Shown: positions 12,905 to 24,554, counted from the first letter of the stretch. The stretch: DNA of 64,000 bases from Tomocerus qinae (GCA_020055645.1 CM034546.1:73966001-74030000); one strand, 5' to 3'. Notes: a model not told the origin generated them from the sequence alone. Translations and numbers: made by a program.

Positions 12905-13997
12905 TTCCAGACTTTAAATTTTTTTAAATTCCTATGTCGGCTTTGTCAGTTATTTACTACTGCTCCTTGAATGAGAACGAAGTAGGAAGTAGGAGAGTGG
13001 GTTAATGGGAATTGAAATAACTAATTAAAAAATCATTGACATCTATAGAGTTTATGACCTCGCTAAACATTAAAAATGAGTATACTACCTATATGCATCA
13101 AATCGACTACATAAAGTATATGAAAAGTATTTATATGTTACTGCAGTACCGTATTTAGAAGTCGATTGGGCAATGACGTCGACGTCATACACCAATGTGT
13201 GTTAGGTAGACGTATTCTTGCGAAGAGCGAAAAATTTTGGCTTATTTTGTCTAAAATAAGTCAAAAATGGCCTAAAAATTAAAATAAAATCGCGCGAAAT
13301 GTTTTGATATTTTAAGGAAAAACTCTTTTTTCTTGGATTTTGGGGGAAGGCGTTTGCCCCCAATATCCTCCTCAATACAGCCTTGCATTGTTAAGTAAAA
13401 ATAGTACTGATATTGAACCAGCTACTACCAACTCATGATCAGAAGTATGTTAACTATTGTACAAAACTTCCATTATGTCTTCATCAAATATGTAAGCAGA
13501 TAAATGTGAACATAGTACATGCAATAAAATTGAATTGATAGAACATGGAATAAATCGCCGTATTAATATACTTTAAGAAGGAACTTAGGACAAGAGTATT
13601 AGATTATTACGAGAGACCTAGAAACTAGGACACAGACTAATAGCTGGACACAGACTAATAGGACACAGACTAATAGGCTTGTGTTGAAAGGGATTTTAAC
13701 GTGCGTGAAGGCTGTGACGCCTTACTGTCCCATGAGAAAGTCATTTCGACATCATCTCTAAGTTGTTTCTATAGGGTTGTGAAAAAACAACTCAAATTGA
13801 AATTTTATTCGTGAACAACTTACTATATAAAACAACCAAGAGGCAAATAGAACCACTAATTAAACAGACATAGTATAAATATTATGTGGAACACTTTGGT
13901 AGCAAAGAAAATGTAGAATGGTTAATGTTAGTTAAGTTAAAGAAGGAATATCTGAAAATTATTATAGCAGATAGTTTTTATCATCAAGTGATGCCTT
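12905..13997. other. Intergenic spacer between the OBP-like gene and the P450, with a repeat relic
   Basis: About 13195-13395 (GCGAAGAGCG ... ATCGCGCGAAAT ... CTCAATACAGCCTTG) resembles the repeat material at 1045-1120 and 1790-1880. It is probably an old copy of the same family. About 13620-13680 has four short direct copies of ACACAGACTAATAG. No gene is seen. Confidence 0.5.
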
Positions 13998-15824
13998 TTA
14001 TTCTTCTGAAGATTTCAACGGGTTTCGAACTTTAAGATTCATCCACATTCCTTCCTCCGGTTTTAGATTGAATTTCCCAAACTTTAGGGGAATAGTTGTC
14101 TTCGCGCTTGGTTCCAGTATGAAGTTTTGCACTAATTTTGCAATTGCAGTTTTTCCTTCCATTAGGGCAAAGCGCATCGCTAAGAAACAAAATAATTAAG
14201 TAGAATACAACATTGAACATTATTCACAGATAGTTAAAAAACGACTTACCAATACAGTTTCTTGGTCCAGCTCCAAAAGGGAGATATGTGCAAGGATGTC
14301 TTTTAGCTTTGTTTTCAGGTGTAAATCGCTCTGGGTCGAATTTGTGTGGGTCCGGGTAAAACTCAGGATCGTAGTGTATACCCCAAATGCTAATCAAAAC
14401 AATTGTATCCTTTGGCACAATTACGTCACTATCGGGGACTTTGTAGTCTAAGGTAGCAACTCTTTCTGTCCGAAATCCTGGCGGATATTTTCTCAAGGTT
14501 TCTAAAAGTTGGCGCATAAAAATTAATAACAGATAATTAAAACTAACAACCATAATTACATTGATATGCCATAAAACTTGGGCTCAAAATACAGGTTACT
14601 CTATTTCAATAAATTTTAAAATTAACTTAAACTTTTTGAACTTATAATTGAGACTGTACCGCAAATAACTTTGTCCAGATACTCCAAACTGTTGACTATA
14701 TCATACGTTAATTTCCCGCCATTTATATCAGACGCTTTTTGTACTTCTTTAGCCAGTTTGTCTTGTATGTCTGGATTAAGTGCCAATTCAAACGCTGCAA
14801 AAGAAATCAGATTTTGTGTTGTGCTGAATCCAGCCAGAAAGAACAACAAGCACTGGGATACAATAATATCCTCCGTTATCTTTATTTTATTTGAATTTTC
14901 TGACAGTTTGGCATCCTTTTCAAATTGATCGTCAATATTGTCATCAGCCACTTCATCTTTTAGCTGTCCGGCTTGTGCATCAATCATGAGTTGCAAAAAA
15001 TCCTGTCTTCTTTCTCCAGTTTGTTGTCGATGTTTGATTGTTTTTTTGATGACATCATTGAAAAAATTACCAGCGGGTCGGTCAACAATAGATACCCTTA
15101 AAAGCGCCCCAATTTTTGGAACTATCATGACCAATAGAATTTTAAAAAGTCCTAAAACCCCATGGAAGCCTCGTTCAAATCTTGATCCCATTTTTGAGAA
15201 AATAGAATCCTTGTCATCAAACACTTTACTGTCAACTCCAAATGCAGCCCAGGCGATGACATCAAGAGTGTATCTAGTTGCTGCATCCGTTAAATCGATT
15301 TCACTGTTTGATGACGCAATAGCTTTCTCAATGAAAATATTCGTTCTTGTACTGCACTGTTCGAAAATGTCAAACATTCTTCGTATTTTCCCAGTTGAAA
15401 AAGCTGGACTTATTGTTGACCTTAGGTCTTTCCATTCTTGATTTTCTTTGACCGTCATCATTTTATTCATTAATTTATCTCTCTTTTGGGTTTCAAGTAC
15501 TCTTCTATTCACAAAATATTCAAAATCCTTCACCATTATCCGTTTAATGAGTTCCACATCTACTGGAAAGAATACCGAATTTTGGAGTTCTCCTATTCCC
15601 CCAAAGCGAAGATTCTCCGATTTAAGTTTCTTGTAGATCCTGCCATCGAGTTCTTGAAATGGATATTTAAAAGTCAGTCTATCGAATAAACTCGCAACGA
15701 TTTCATCCCTCCTAACTAAACGAACTCCTCTTTTCGGCCAGAAATCATTTTCCCTAAAGTAGAACTTCAAAATTCCGTACAAAATTACTACCGGAATGAA
15801 CACTATTCCGATTAGCCACAACAT
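13998..15824 (-). CDS. Cytochrome P450, CYP3 clan (CYP6/CYP9/CYP3A-like)
   Basis: Three minus-strand exons, 15824-14660, 14501-14250 and 14179-13998, join in phase to give 532 residues, the normal P450 length. The start at 15824 begins with a membrane anchor (MLWLIGIVFIPVVILYG). An upstream in-frame ATG at 16040 would add 72 atypical residues. Signatures: helix-C WKDLR; I-helix AGFSTT (331-336); K-helix E389-T-L-R392, formed exactly across the first splice; FDPERF; and the heme loop FGAGPRNC with ligand C471. The I-helix acidic residue before TT is Ser, and the residue two after the heme Cys is Ala (CIAMRFAL) where Gly is common. The enzyme should be an ER-bound monooxygenase acting on xenobiotics or endogenous lipids. 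The substrate cannot be told. Confidence 0.93.
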
Positions 15825-16610
15825 TTTGAAATTTAAGTCTGCAGTTCCATAAGCACTGGCTAACGGTTGTACTACAAATACTGCAAAGTATTCAAACTTG
15901 TTATTTGCAAGTAGGTGAGGTGAGTAGTACCAAACAAAGTTTGATACAAGAGTTAAAATTAAATATGACACTTTACTACTTAACCTATGCCTGTTCACAG
16001 TCAGAATTATAAAGTTTTTATCTTGGCAGCGAGCAAACATTGTAATGAAATAATTTACTTACCACACTATTGTATGTATGTTAATAATATAACTACTCAG
16101 CACATATTTACACTACCACACTGTAAATGAACAGAGATTCTCAACACTTTAATTCATACATGTTTACATTTTGTACGCTATTGTACATATTATATTACAG
16201 CTCGGGGAATGTTTCAAGGTCACTATCACCTATCTCCCCCACGCAAAAAATAATGACATTGACAGCTTATGTATGATATATGCACTACAACATACACGTG
16301 TAAAGGCATATACGAAAATGTTATAGATAAACTACATATAAACTATATAGGTAAGGATAAATAACCTTACTACATGACATAAGTATTGAAGTTTATTGAT
16401 ATTATGACTGTTTTCGTTTAGCAACCTTGTTTCGCCAAAAGGTGACTTCAATACACCACGGCAGATATAATAGAGAGGTTTGTACTGTTAACTATGAATG
16501 GGTATGTAATGATTATGAGTAGCAAGATAATACTAATATATAATAAGTGGAACTAGTATAATAGATGGAAAATAATAAATGTATATAAACGTGATTAAAG
16601 AACTACCAGA
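15825..16610. promoter_or_regulatory. Upstream region of the P450 gene
   Basis: AT-rich DNA upstream of the P450 start. Its first part is open in frame with the gene back to 16040 and may be 5' leader. I cannot point to a convincing TATA box or binding site. No other gene is seen. Confidence 0.3.
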
Positions 16611-18505
16611 CTGTGTTTTAAAACAAATCGCCCGTTGCAGTTTGCCCCAGCTCAGAAAGAGCTGATACGTAGAGAAGCTAGAGTGTGCGAATTTTCTAGG
16701 CGCTTCAAACTAAATATCAGAAAAGGTCGGATATTGAACCTGGAAATTGGATTCTCGTCAGTGATGCAAAACAGAATGACAAAAGCATGCGACGCTCAGT
16801 TTTCGAAAATGGTCATGTTATTTATCAAAAATTGGCGGTGACCCGAAAATTTAAATACGGGTGAAGCACTCCACCCATATTTTTAAATATAAGCTATTCG
16901 GTTGATAAATTGGATGAGGAGGTTTCCAAGGTCTCTGTTTTCGAAAACAATAGTCGTTTAATCGAAAACTTACAAAAAAGGTGGGGGACCCACCCATTTT
17001 TTGAATTATATGCTTATCAGCTGACAAATTGGATTTAGCTATTAAACACGCTCGCAAAAATAGACGCTTAACCGATAAATGATAATGTGAAGTAAATAAT
17101 ATATTTTTTGTTATTTTGAGATTTTTGTGGGAGGGGCCACCTCGCCTCGACCACAGCATTCAAAATGTTCATAATACGACTAGATTTTTCTTATTTGCAT
17201 GGTCAGTTACCTATGTTCCATGACGGGAACATCTGTGCTATCGCTTTGAATTTTCCATGTGATGGGCGATGGTTACCACGCCCACAATAATCAATTTTTT
17301 TAAGCGACAAGTTTATTCGAATTTTTCATGTTTTGTTACATTTATACCTTATGTTGCATATCTGCACCTTCACTTTAAGATTTTTTAGGAAAGACTTTCA
17401 ACTGCCACGCCCACAATATTCAAATTTTTGAAAAACTACTATTTTATTCAAATTAGCCACGTTTGATTACATTTATACCTCGAAGTGAATATCTATGCTG
17501 TAACTTTGAGATTTTTGTGGGAGGGGCTCTCAGCTACCACACCCATAATATTCAAACAAAAAAACACTATTTTATTTGAATTTGCAATGTTTAATTGCAT
17601 TTATACCCCGAAGGATATATTCACACTGTCGCTTTGAGATTTTTTATAGGAGAGAGTTTCAACTACCACGCCCACAATTTCGAATTTTTAAAAATCCACT
17701 GTTTTATTCAAGTTCGCCATGTTTGATTAAATTTATACCCCGAAATGAATATCAATGCTTCCACTTTGAGATTATTGTGAGAGGGGTTGTTAATTACCAC
17801 GCCCACAATATTCAGATTTTTGAAAAATGAATATTCTATTTGAGTTCGCCATGTTTGATTACCTCTAAACCCCGGATGGATTCTTTGTTTCGTCACTTAG
17901 ACATGACACCCTCTTTTCGAAATTCCGCTACTTCAATTCTCTATTTGATCAATAATTAAAGCTGCAGCAATATCCAGCCTTTGGCAAAAAGGCTGTTAAA
18001 AGGAGATTTTTTTTTGAAATTTCAAATGGCTGTAGTTCATCAGGGTGGAGTGGGCGCCCAATAGTTTAAATGACAAAGTTGTAGCATTTTTTCTGAATTT
18101 TCGTCTGAATATGTCACTGTTTAGCGCCCACTCCATTCTGACATTTTTTTCAAAAAATACGGTTTTAGAATTTTGAATTTTACAAAATTAAATTTTGGAA
18201 ATTTTTGAAAATTATTATTTTCTAAATTATCTACGTATAGCCCTTAGTAGTTGCTAAAATTTTGGCAGGATTTGGCCATTAGGTCTATGAGATATAATTA
18301 TATTTTTTGACGACCGCTATATTGAGTCTATAAATTTAGTACTTTCGAGCACTTTTGAACCCCTATTTAAGGGGTTAATTGGGTTCTGAAAATTTTAATA
18401 TTACTGAATTCCATACCACTTAGGCATGCCTAATACACTGGTATGACTATCTTTTTGATATTAAAAAGTCGAAAATTGGACCGGGCGATTTGTTTTAAAA
18501 CACAG
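16611..18505. mobile_element. Non-autonomous DNA transposon with perfect 24-bp inverted ends, 1.9 kb
   Basis: The left end 16611-16634 and right end 18482-18505 are exact inverted repeats of 24 bp, beginning CTGTGTTTTAAAAC and ending in CGCCCG. The flanking octamers CTACCAGA and TCACCAGT share the central ACCAG, which would fit a decayed 8-bp target duplication. Inside is a 130-bp tandem array (17150-17880) and no transposase frame. Superfamily is uncertain, hAT-like if the octamers are real. Confidence 0.75.
17150..17880. repeat. Internal tandem array, ~130-bp unit, about 5.5 copies
   Basis: The marker word CCACGCCCACAAT or close variants recurs near 17276, 17405, 17537, 17666 and 17797. 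Each is followed by ATTCAAATTTTTGAAAAA and then by ATGTTTGATTACATTTATAC. Spacing is about 130 bp. The array is carried inside the 16611-18505 element. Confidence 0.85.
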
Positions 18506-19135
18506 TCACCAGTGAAATGTATGTACATTGTGTTCTTCTTGCAAATGAAAATGGTACATATTATGCGAATCAGCGTGAGTGAAACCTCATGTAGTATTTA
18601 TTAAATTTACAATGTTTACAATTCTAATATAATAAAATGCATAGTTCCTACATGATTGCTTACAACATGTTGAATAAGCAATTAATCAGAATCAGAACTG
18701 CGTATAGAATTCAAATATCCGTTCGTATTTAAAACTGCTTTAATAGGTCCGACAAAAATCCCATATAATATGGTAGAGTAGAAAAAAGTATCTTTGTCTG
18801 TGTCTGATGTTAGTTATTGACAATAAAGTTAACGTAGAAAAATGAAGGAAGTCTCTAAATGTGTCAGTAGAATCGAAAAATGTTTCCAGCAGATCGCAAA
18901 TCCGACTAACAAGTTAGTAGACAGATTTTATTGGATATAGGTAAATGTTTTTCCCGATGGCTTCCAAAATGCCATTTCCTTCTCTCTACATGTGGGGAAT
19001 GGGAATAGGAGCAAACAACTTGCAGTAAAAAAAATCATTTTTGACCCTGTCAGTAGTTATATGAAAAAGACCTCTTAAAATGCAATAACTTTTGAATCCC
19101 TGAACGGAAAGTTGGCATGGAAACCTGCCATAAGT
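18506..19135. other. Spacer before the segmental duplication
   Basis: Non-coding AT-rich sequence. Homology with the second duplicate (29699 onward) begins at about 19136. Confidence 0.4.
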
Positions 19136-19635
19136 ATGTCTCCAAATGTTTTTTGAAAGAGCTGTAAATTCTTAGTTTTTCGATTTCAAAAGACCCGGCG
19201 GAAGTTTAAAAAAGTGGTTTTTCGTGTTTTTACCAAAAATTAAAAGTTTTCTTTAGAAAATCTGCTCTGTTCAAATTAAAGACGTTATAAAACTACACTT
19301 CGTTCATATGTAGCCCTTGCCCAAGCCATTTTTATAACTTTAACACTCGACTAAAGCATCCTCCTGCTTATCACCCAGCCAATATTCGTCCGGTACTGGA
19401 ACTGCAAGTGTCAAGTCAGACAACCACGATGAGCATACCTCAAAGCCAATGTAATGAAGCTGGGACATTTTTAAGCGATTAACCCATGGAATTCCACTCC
19501 CAACTGTATTTGAATACCCTAAATTTGTCAAACGTAATTGTAAAGTGATCCATCATTCGTACCTAATTACTTATCTATACAAAACAAATAATACAAACGA
19601 TATATTTTGGTCAGGGCTGTCTTTGAAACGTATAC

Positions 19636-19643
19636 TATAAAAG
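19636..19643 (+). promoter_or_regulatory. TATA box of M60 gene copy 1
   Basis: TATAAAAG lies 106 bp upstream of the ATG at 19749 and is conserved at the same distance from the start in the second copy (30316-30323). Confidence 0.65.
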
Positions 19644-19748
19644 TAAATTGCGACATGCATTATTTAAGCATTGCTTTGCTCTTCTTAAACATTTGAGTTT
19701 TTCAATAGAACTTGTATTTAACGAAGTTTTAGTTGAGGTATTATAGAA

Positions 19749-22157
19749 ATGGGGGTTAAACACAAGAGTTCGATTTGTGTCAATGTTGTATTGATTTTGT
19801 TTCTAATATTCTGTTTCGTAGAAAGTTTAGAAAAGCAGGGCGATTTAGATTTAATCCTTTCTGGAGTTACTAAAATTGGGGGTGTAGCAGCACCTGGATT
19901 ATTAACTCTTTACGGCCAGGCTGCATACCCTATTTGTGTGGGTGAAAGTGACGGCATTCGAAAACCCTTTATTGCTCGTGTTCGTTACGGTATGGGGAAA
20001 GTCGTGGCCTATAGTCACACAACTCTATTATTTACCTTGTCAACCGAATATGACAATGAAAGACTTTTAAGGAACATAATAAATTGGACAGGGAACTCAA
20101 ACGTTACGAAAGTAGGAATTTATCTTTATGGAAACGATGAATTAAACATGTTGAATTGGTTACCACAATTTGGAGTTACTCCGACCGTGTTGACATGGAA
20201 CAATTTAAGCAATTCGCCTTATCTCCGTCAGTTCGATGTTCTGATCATTAATAAACCTGACTACTGGGACACAGAATTAAATGGAGGAAGTCAAGCCTTA
20301 AAAACTTTTATCTCTTTGGGCGGTGGACTTATCTTGGGTGCTACACCGTGGTCTCACACACCTCCTCCAGGTCAACGATTCCGCAATTCCTTCTGGGCTA
20401 ACAAAATAATTGGAGACATGGGCCTTCTATTCGTGGAAGGAGGAGCTTATCACACAATTCCAGGTGGATTTAACGTATCCGAAGAATTATTGTTCGATAC
20501 ACATTCTGGGTCCGCGATGGCAAGATTAGAAACGCTTCTTGGACATAACAATTCAATTCAACTCCCACTAATTAACCAATTGGGAAAGATACTTCAGGAC
20601 CGGGTGAATTATGTATCAGATGAGTCTTTAACCTTAAGAATAATACAACAATATTTAAAGCTGCCCACATTTGTACCAACGAAAAAAAATCCCGTGTCCA
20701 TTGAAAGAGAAAAAAGCCTTCTGGTAGCCCATCGATATTTTTCAGAGTTTTTGAATGAGTTAGGAAACGACCATTTGAACAGAGAACATCCTTCGGTCAT
20801 ACATTTCCCTGGAACAATATCTAACCAAATTCTGCAAATACCTGCAAATAGTAAAGATCCAGTTATTGTAGAGATAAATACAATTGTTCCGAATTGGGCG
20901 GCTTCCTTAAATGAAAAACAAATAAAGAAATTCATACCAAAGAGAATTCATTTTTGCTGGGAGGAATCTAGCAAAGGTTCTACCATGGCTGCTGATGATA
21001 TTGTTGATGTTAACGCTAAATACATTTCATGGCACAGTACTGGATTATATGCAGCCGCTGGTTCAGCTATAAATGTACAGATTTTACATCCGAATCCCAT
21101 TGCCGTTTCATTCCAAGTCCAAATTGGGGCTCACACTGACGATATTCAGCGACATAACGATTGGCATCGCTGTCCACAGATTGTTTACCGGAAAACTATT
21201 TACAACAACACGGCAAATTTAACCAGTCCATTCGGTGGTTTAATTTTTATCAATGTCTTAAATGTGGCTAATGAATCATACCAAGTTTCAATAACGGGCG
21301 GACTACCAGCTCCGTCTTTTGTCCTAGGAAAAACCTCTTTGAGTAAATGGAGAAATGAAATCCGCTATTATGGAGCTCCTTGGGGAGAGTTAGTTGGCAA
21401 GAACTTAATTCTATCTGTAAGTAAGAAAAATATGAGAGAAATTGACAATCCTGAAGAATTAATTGTGCTTTGGGATCATATACTGGACGCTGTAGCAGAT
21501 TTGGCTGCTATACCCAGAGAAAGAATACGCCCCGAGAGAATTCTTAGCGATGTTCAGATCTCTGCTGGTTATATGCATTCAGGATATCCAATAATGGGAT
21601 TCCCAGAGCACGAAGATGATGCAGTCAATTTTACAAGAATTAGATTTGATCCTAGTCATCTTTGGGGACATTTTCATGAGTTGGGCCATAACCATCAAAA
21701 ATCCGATTGGACATTTTCTGGAACCGGAGAAGTTACCTGCAATTTATTTGCACTGTACGTAATGCATAATGTCTGTGGCTATCCTACCAACATGAGCCAT
21801 CCACAACTGGGTGATGAAAGCATACGACAAAATGTACTAAAGTATGTAGCCAATGGTAAACAATTCACCCGGTGGCAGCAGGAACCTTGGACTGCTTTGA
21901 TATCTTACATTCAGTTGCAAGAACGATTTGGCTGGAGCGCTTACAAACGAGTTTTTGCTAATTATCTACAATTATCTAATGAACAGCGTCCAAAAACCGA
22001 ACAGCAAAAGATTGACATGTGGATGGTGATGTTTTCAATGGTCGTAGAAGAAAATTTAACCCCATTTTTTAGATCCTGGGGATTTCCCATAACAGAGCAA
22101 GCAGAATTGCAGGTGAATCATTTGCGGAGAACAACATTAATAATACCATCACCTTGA
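19749..22157 (+). CDS. Secreted M60-like (enhancin/TCAF-type) zinc metallopeptidase, copy 1
   Basis: A single uninterrupted frame of 802 residues starts at MGVKHKSS and has a hydrophobic signal peptide (about residues 9-26). The zinc site is H643-E-L-G-H647 followed by E661 (HExxH-x13-E), within the M60 pattern HExxH-x(8-24)-E, so the catalytic Glu and all three ligands are present. The N-terminal third (SGVTKIGGVAAPGLLTLYG ... FISLGGGLILG) resembles the GATase-like domain of TCAF/FAM115 proteins. The C-terminal half is the M60 peptidase with several N-glycosylation sequons. The family includes mucin- and glycoprotein-cleaving enzymes and viral enhancins. Here a secreted gut or cuticle-surface protease is plausible but inferred. 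The gene has no introns although its neighbours have many. Copy 2 differs at roughly 50 residues. Confidence 0.88.
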   Translation: MGVKHKSSICVNVVLILFLIFCFVESLEKQGDLDLILSGVTKIGGVAAPGLLTLYGQAAYPICVGESDGIRKPFIARVRYGMGKVVAYSHTTLLFTLSTEYDNERLLRNIINWTGNSNVTKVGIYLYGNDELNMLNWLPQFGVTPTVLTWNNLSNSPYLRQFDVLIINKPDYWDTELNGGSQALKTFISLGGGLILGATPWSHTPPPGQRFRNSFWANKIIGDMGLLFVEGGAYHTIPGGFNVSEELLFDTHSGSAMARLETLLGHNNSIQLPLINQLGKILQDRVNYVSDESLTLRIIQQYLKLPTFVPTKKNPVSIEREKSLLVAHRYFSEFLNELGNDHLNREHPSVIHFPGTISNQILQIPANSKDPVIVEINTIVPNWAASLNEKQIKKFIPKRIHFCWEESSKGSTMAADDIVDVNAKYISWHSTGLYAAAGSAINVQILHPNPIAVSFQVQIGAHTDDIQRHNDWHRCPQIVYRKTIYNNTANLTSPFGGLIFINVLNVANESYQVSITGGLPAPSFVLGKTSLSKWRNEIRYYGAPWGELVGKNLILSVSKKNMREIDNPEELIVLWDHILDAVADLAAIPRERIRPERILSDVQISAGYMHSGYPIMGFPEHEDDAVNFTRIRFDPSHLWGHFHELGHNHQKSDWTFSGTGEVTCNLFALYVMHNVCGYPTNMSHPQLGDESIRQNVLKYVANGKQFTRWQQEPWTALISYIQLQERFGWSAYKRVFANYLQLSNEQRPKTEQQKIDMWMVMFSMVVEENLTPFFRSWGFPITEQAELQVNHLRRTTLIIPSP

Positions 22158-22193
22158 TGACCTAAGTAAATAATTTTTAAATGTAGTTTTTGG

Positions 22194-22199
22194 AATAAA
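22194..22199 (+). terminator. Polyadenylation signal of M60 copy 1
   Basis: AATAAA, 37 bp after the stop codon. It is conserved in the second copy at 32869-32874. Confidence 0.7.
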
Positions 22200-23205
22200 A
22201 TTCAATTTTATAATTAAACTGGGGCATACGTCGCTTTTTTTAAGAGCGGATCATAATTTTGAATTACATAACACATTTTCATTTTTATAATTTTTGATAT
22301 CTATTCAATGAAGTGTCAGGTATGATTATTTCCAATACATACGTAAATGCATTAAGTAAACCCAAATGACTTTCGACCATAGATATGAGTTATCTAATGC
22401 TTACATACATTATTTAATATCTAGAGCACGGTATTAAGTCACCAGGTCATGGTTCATACTACAAGCAGAAAGAATAAGATCAAACATCAATCATTCTCGT
22501 TTATAGGATACTCTATTGTTTAGGATATAACTATATAGTATAATATAAATGTGTTTTCCAATGAAAAAATAGCAAAATCCAAAATGAAATTAGTACCCTT
22601 ACACACAGTAGTTAAAACTAAAGACCAAACATGAAAATTACTATAGAACATAAATATGGAAACAATGGTAGGAGAGAACGTCAGATGTTACTGTTACAAC
22701 ACTATCTGTCTATGAAAACTTTTCCGACAAGGGGAAATATAATTTTATGAGTTTATCAGCCAAAACAAAAGTAAAATCTGACGTTTTGCATAGGAAATCA
22801 GATATATAATATATTATTGTCCATTAAAAAGCAGCATAATAATATTGTTATAATATTATTGTATCTTTATATTATAAACGTAGACTTGGTAAAGCAATAA
22901 ATTTACCTGTCTATGTATATTTATATATATTATATATTTATATATATACATATGTCATAGATATATTAAATATACTTTGTATTCACCAAGAAGGTATACA
23001 TAATAACCTAATGGGATGTTTTCGAAATTGTTTTTAATACTGTGATGGGTGGCCTGCTGAATCTCTTTTGAGTGCTAGATTTGCCTCTTAGCTGGGTTCA
23101 CTAGTTTTAAATAAATATTCAAGTCTTTTAATTTTGTGTAGTGGTTAGTGAAATTGTTGGTTGTTGGTTTTATTGTGTGAAAATAGTAAATGATACTTAA
23201 ACAAT

Positions 23206-23493
23206 ATGAGGCATTATTCGGTTTTCTTTGCGATTTTATGTCTTACTGAAATAATCGTCGGAAGAGAAGGTAAACGAATATTTAAATAAAATAGCATTCA
23301 TATGCTCAATTTCTCAAAAAGCTTTAATGAAAAAATATTTAACAAAAATTTTACTTAAAAGCTACTTTTAATAATTATTCTGTTTTTAGAAACAAACTGT
23401 CAAAAGCAGGGAGGATATTGTAATCCCAACGGGTCTTGGTCTTGCCCGACAGGATCACGTAGTATCTCATGGAAGTCTGGCTGCAGACTTTAA
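23206..23493 (+). CDS. Small secreted cysteine-rich peptide (defensin-like layout)
   Basis: Two exons, 23206-23269 and 23390-23493, join in phase 1 (donor GTAAAC, acceptor TGTTTTTAG) and encode 55 residues. Exon 1 is a signal peptide (MRHYSVFFAILCLTEIIVG). The mature part has four cysteines spaced C-x6-C-x7-C-x12-C and contains QGGYC and SCP, reminiscent of the first half of beta/big-defensin cysteine frames but without the closing CC pair. Such peptides are usually secreted antimicrobial or signalling molecules. The function here is not established. It lies 1 kb downstream of the M60 gene on the same strand and was duplicated with it. Both exons are too short for simple ORF finding. Splicing without transcript support is the main uncertainty. 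Confidence 0.55.
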
Positions 23494-23839
23494 CAAACTA
23501 AATGTTGTTTTGAAAGTTTTAAGGTATCTGTAATTGTGTTTTTGAAGCATTAATAGCAACTGATTGCTAATCGTTATTTTATTGTCTTCAAAGGTACAGT
23601 TTCGGGAGACCTGAATTTTAAGAAACGATAAAATGTGAACATAATCCAAGGTAACCAAAAAATTGAAATTCTAAACTTTTGGAATACATCGTCCTATCTA
23701 TCTCAAGGAACAATATAAAAATAAAGGTTCCATATAAAAGCTGATTTAGATAGATAGGATATGGCTCAAATCCTTCCCATAATCACGGCCCAATCTATTC
23801 ATATTTCTTGCAAGGTGACTAAGGTGACAGTATAAAAGT

Positions 23840-24206
23840 CATACATAGGGAGCTCCGTCGTACACTTAATAAGAGATGTAGGGTTTGGAGCGGATCGCGC
23901 CATTTTTATCAGTAGATGAGTACCAAGGTGCTCACCACCAAATACCCGGACTGCCCCCCACAGCATGTGAGCTGTCCATTATATAATGCCATACAGTGAT
24001 CTACCAAGGGCACAGAAAAGTAGTTAGCCTTCTCGAACATTTTCGAATTTATTGCATTGTATAATGGACGGCTTACATATTGTGGTGGGCAGTCAGGCTA
24101 GTTGTTGGTGGTGAGCACCATTTTACTCCTCTACTGTGAAAAATGGCGCGATCCCCTCCAAACCCTACATCTCTTATTAAGTGTACGACGGAGCTCCCTA
24201 TGTATG
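23840..24206. mobile_element. Foldback hAT-like MITE with ~68-bp inverted ends, 367 bp
   Basis: The 8-bp target duplication ATAAAAGT is perfect (23832-23839 and 24207-24214). The ends start CATACATAGGGAGCTCC and are near-perfect inverted repeats running to the word CGCGCCATTTTT. The second duplicate keeps the uninterrupted site (ACAGTATAAAAGTTAAAAAG, about 35026), so this insertion is younger than the segmental duplication or was lost cleanly from copy 2. Confidence 0.93.
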
Positions 24207-24398
24207 ATAAAAGTTAGAAAGTTTGCATTAGGGACACCATGCATCTTTTAATTGCGGATTGTGCTTCTCGTTATGCTATATATACTGTACATAAATACAT
24301 AATGTGATTTATTTAATGACATGTAAGTTATTCAACTGCCCTTGTGTCTTGGAAATTGGACTAATAGCAAATACTAATAAATAGTATTCAGTCGTACT

Positions 24399-24554
24399 CA
24401 AGCACGTATCCAGGAGTTTGACCAAGGGGGGCCCACCAAAATATATTGGTAAAATAAAGATTTTTGGATTTTAACCCTTTTTTACAAAAATCGCCTTTTT
24501 CTGGAAATTTAGGGGGGCCCCCTGGCCCCCATCTGGAGTCTGGATACGTGCTTG
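24399..24554. mobile_element. hAT-like MITE, CAAGCACGTATCCAG family, 156 bp
   Basis: The ends CAAGCACGTATCCAG and CTGGATACGTGCTTG are exact 15-bp inverted repeats flanked by the duplication GTCGTACT (24391-24398 and 24555-24562). The body is a pyrimidine/purine block (GGGGGGCCC) beside AAAAATCGCCTTTTTCTGG. The same insertion at the same site occurs in duplicate 2 (35812-35985), so it predates the segmental duplication. Confidence 0.95.

Noticed and set aside
14671-15689. Several plus-strand frames over the P450
   Set aside because: They are antisense shadows of the P450 exons without features of their own.
15825-16040. 72-residue N-terminal extension of the P450
   Set aside because: P450s of this clan start with the membrane anchor. 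The ATG at 15824 places it first.
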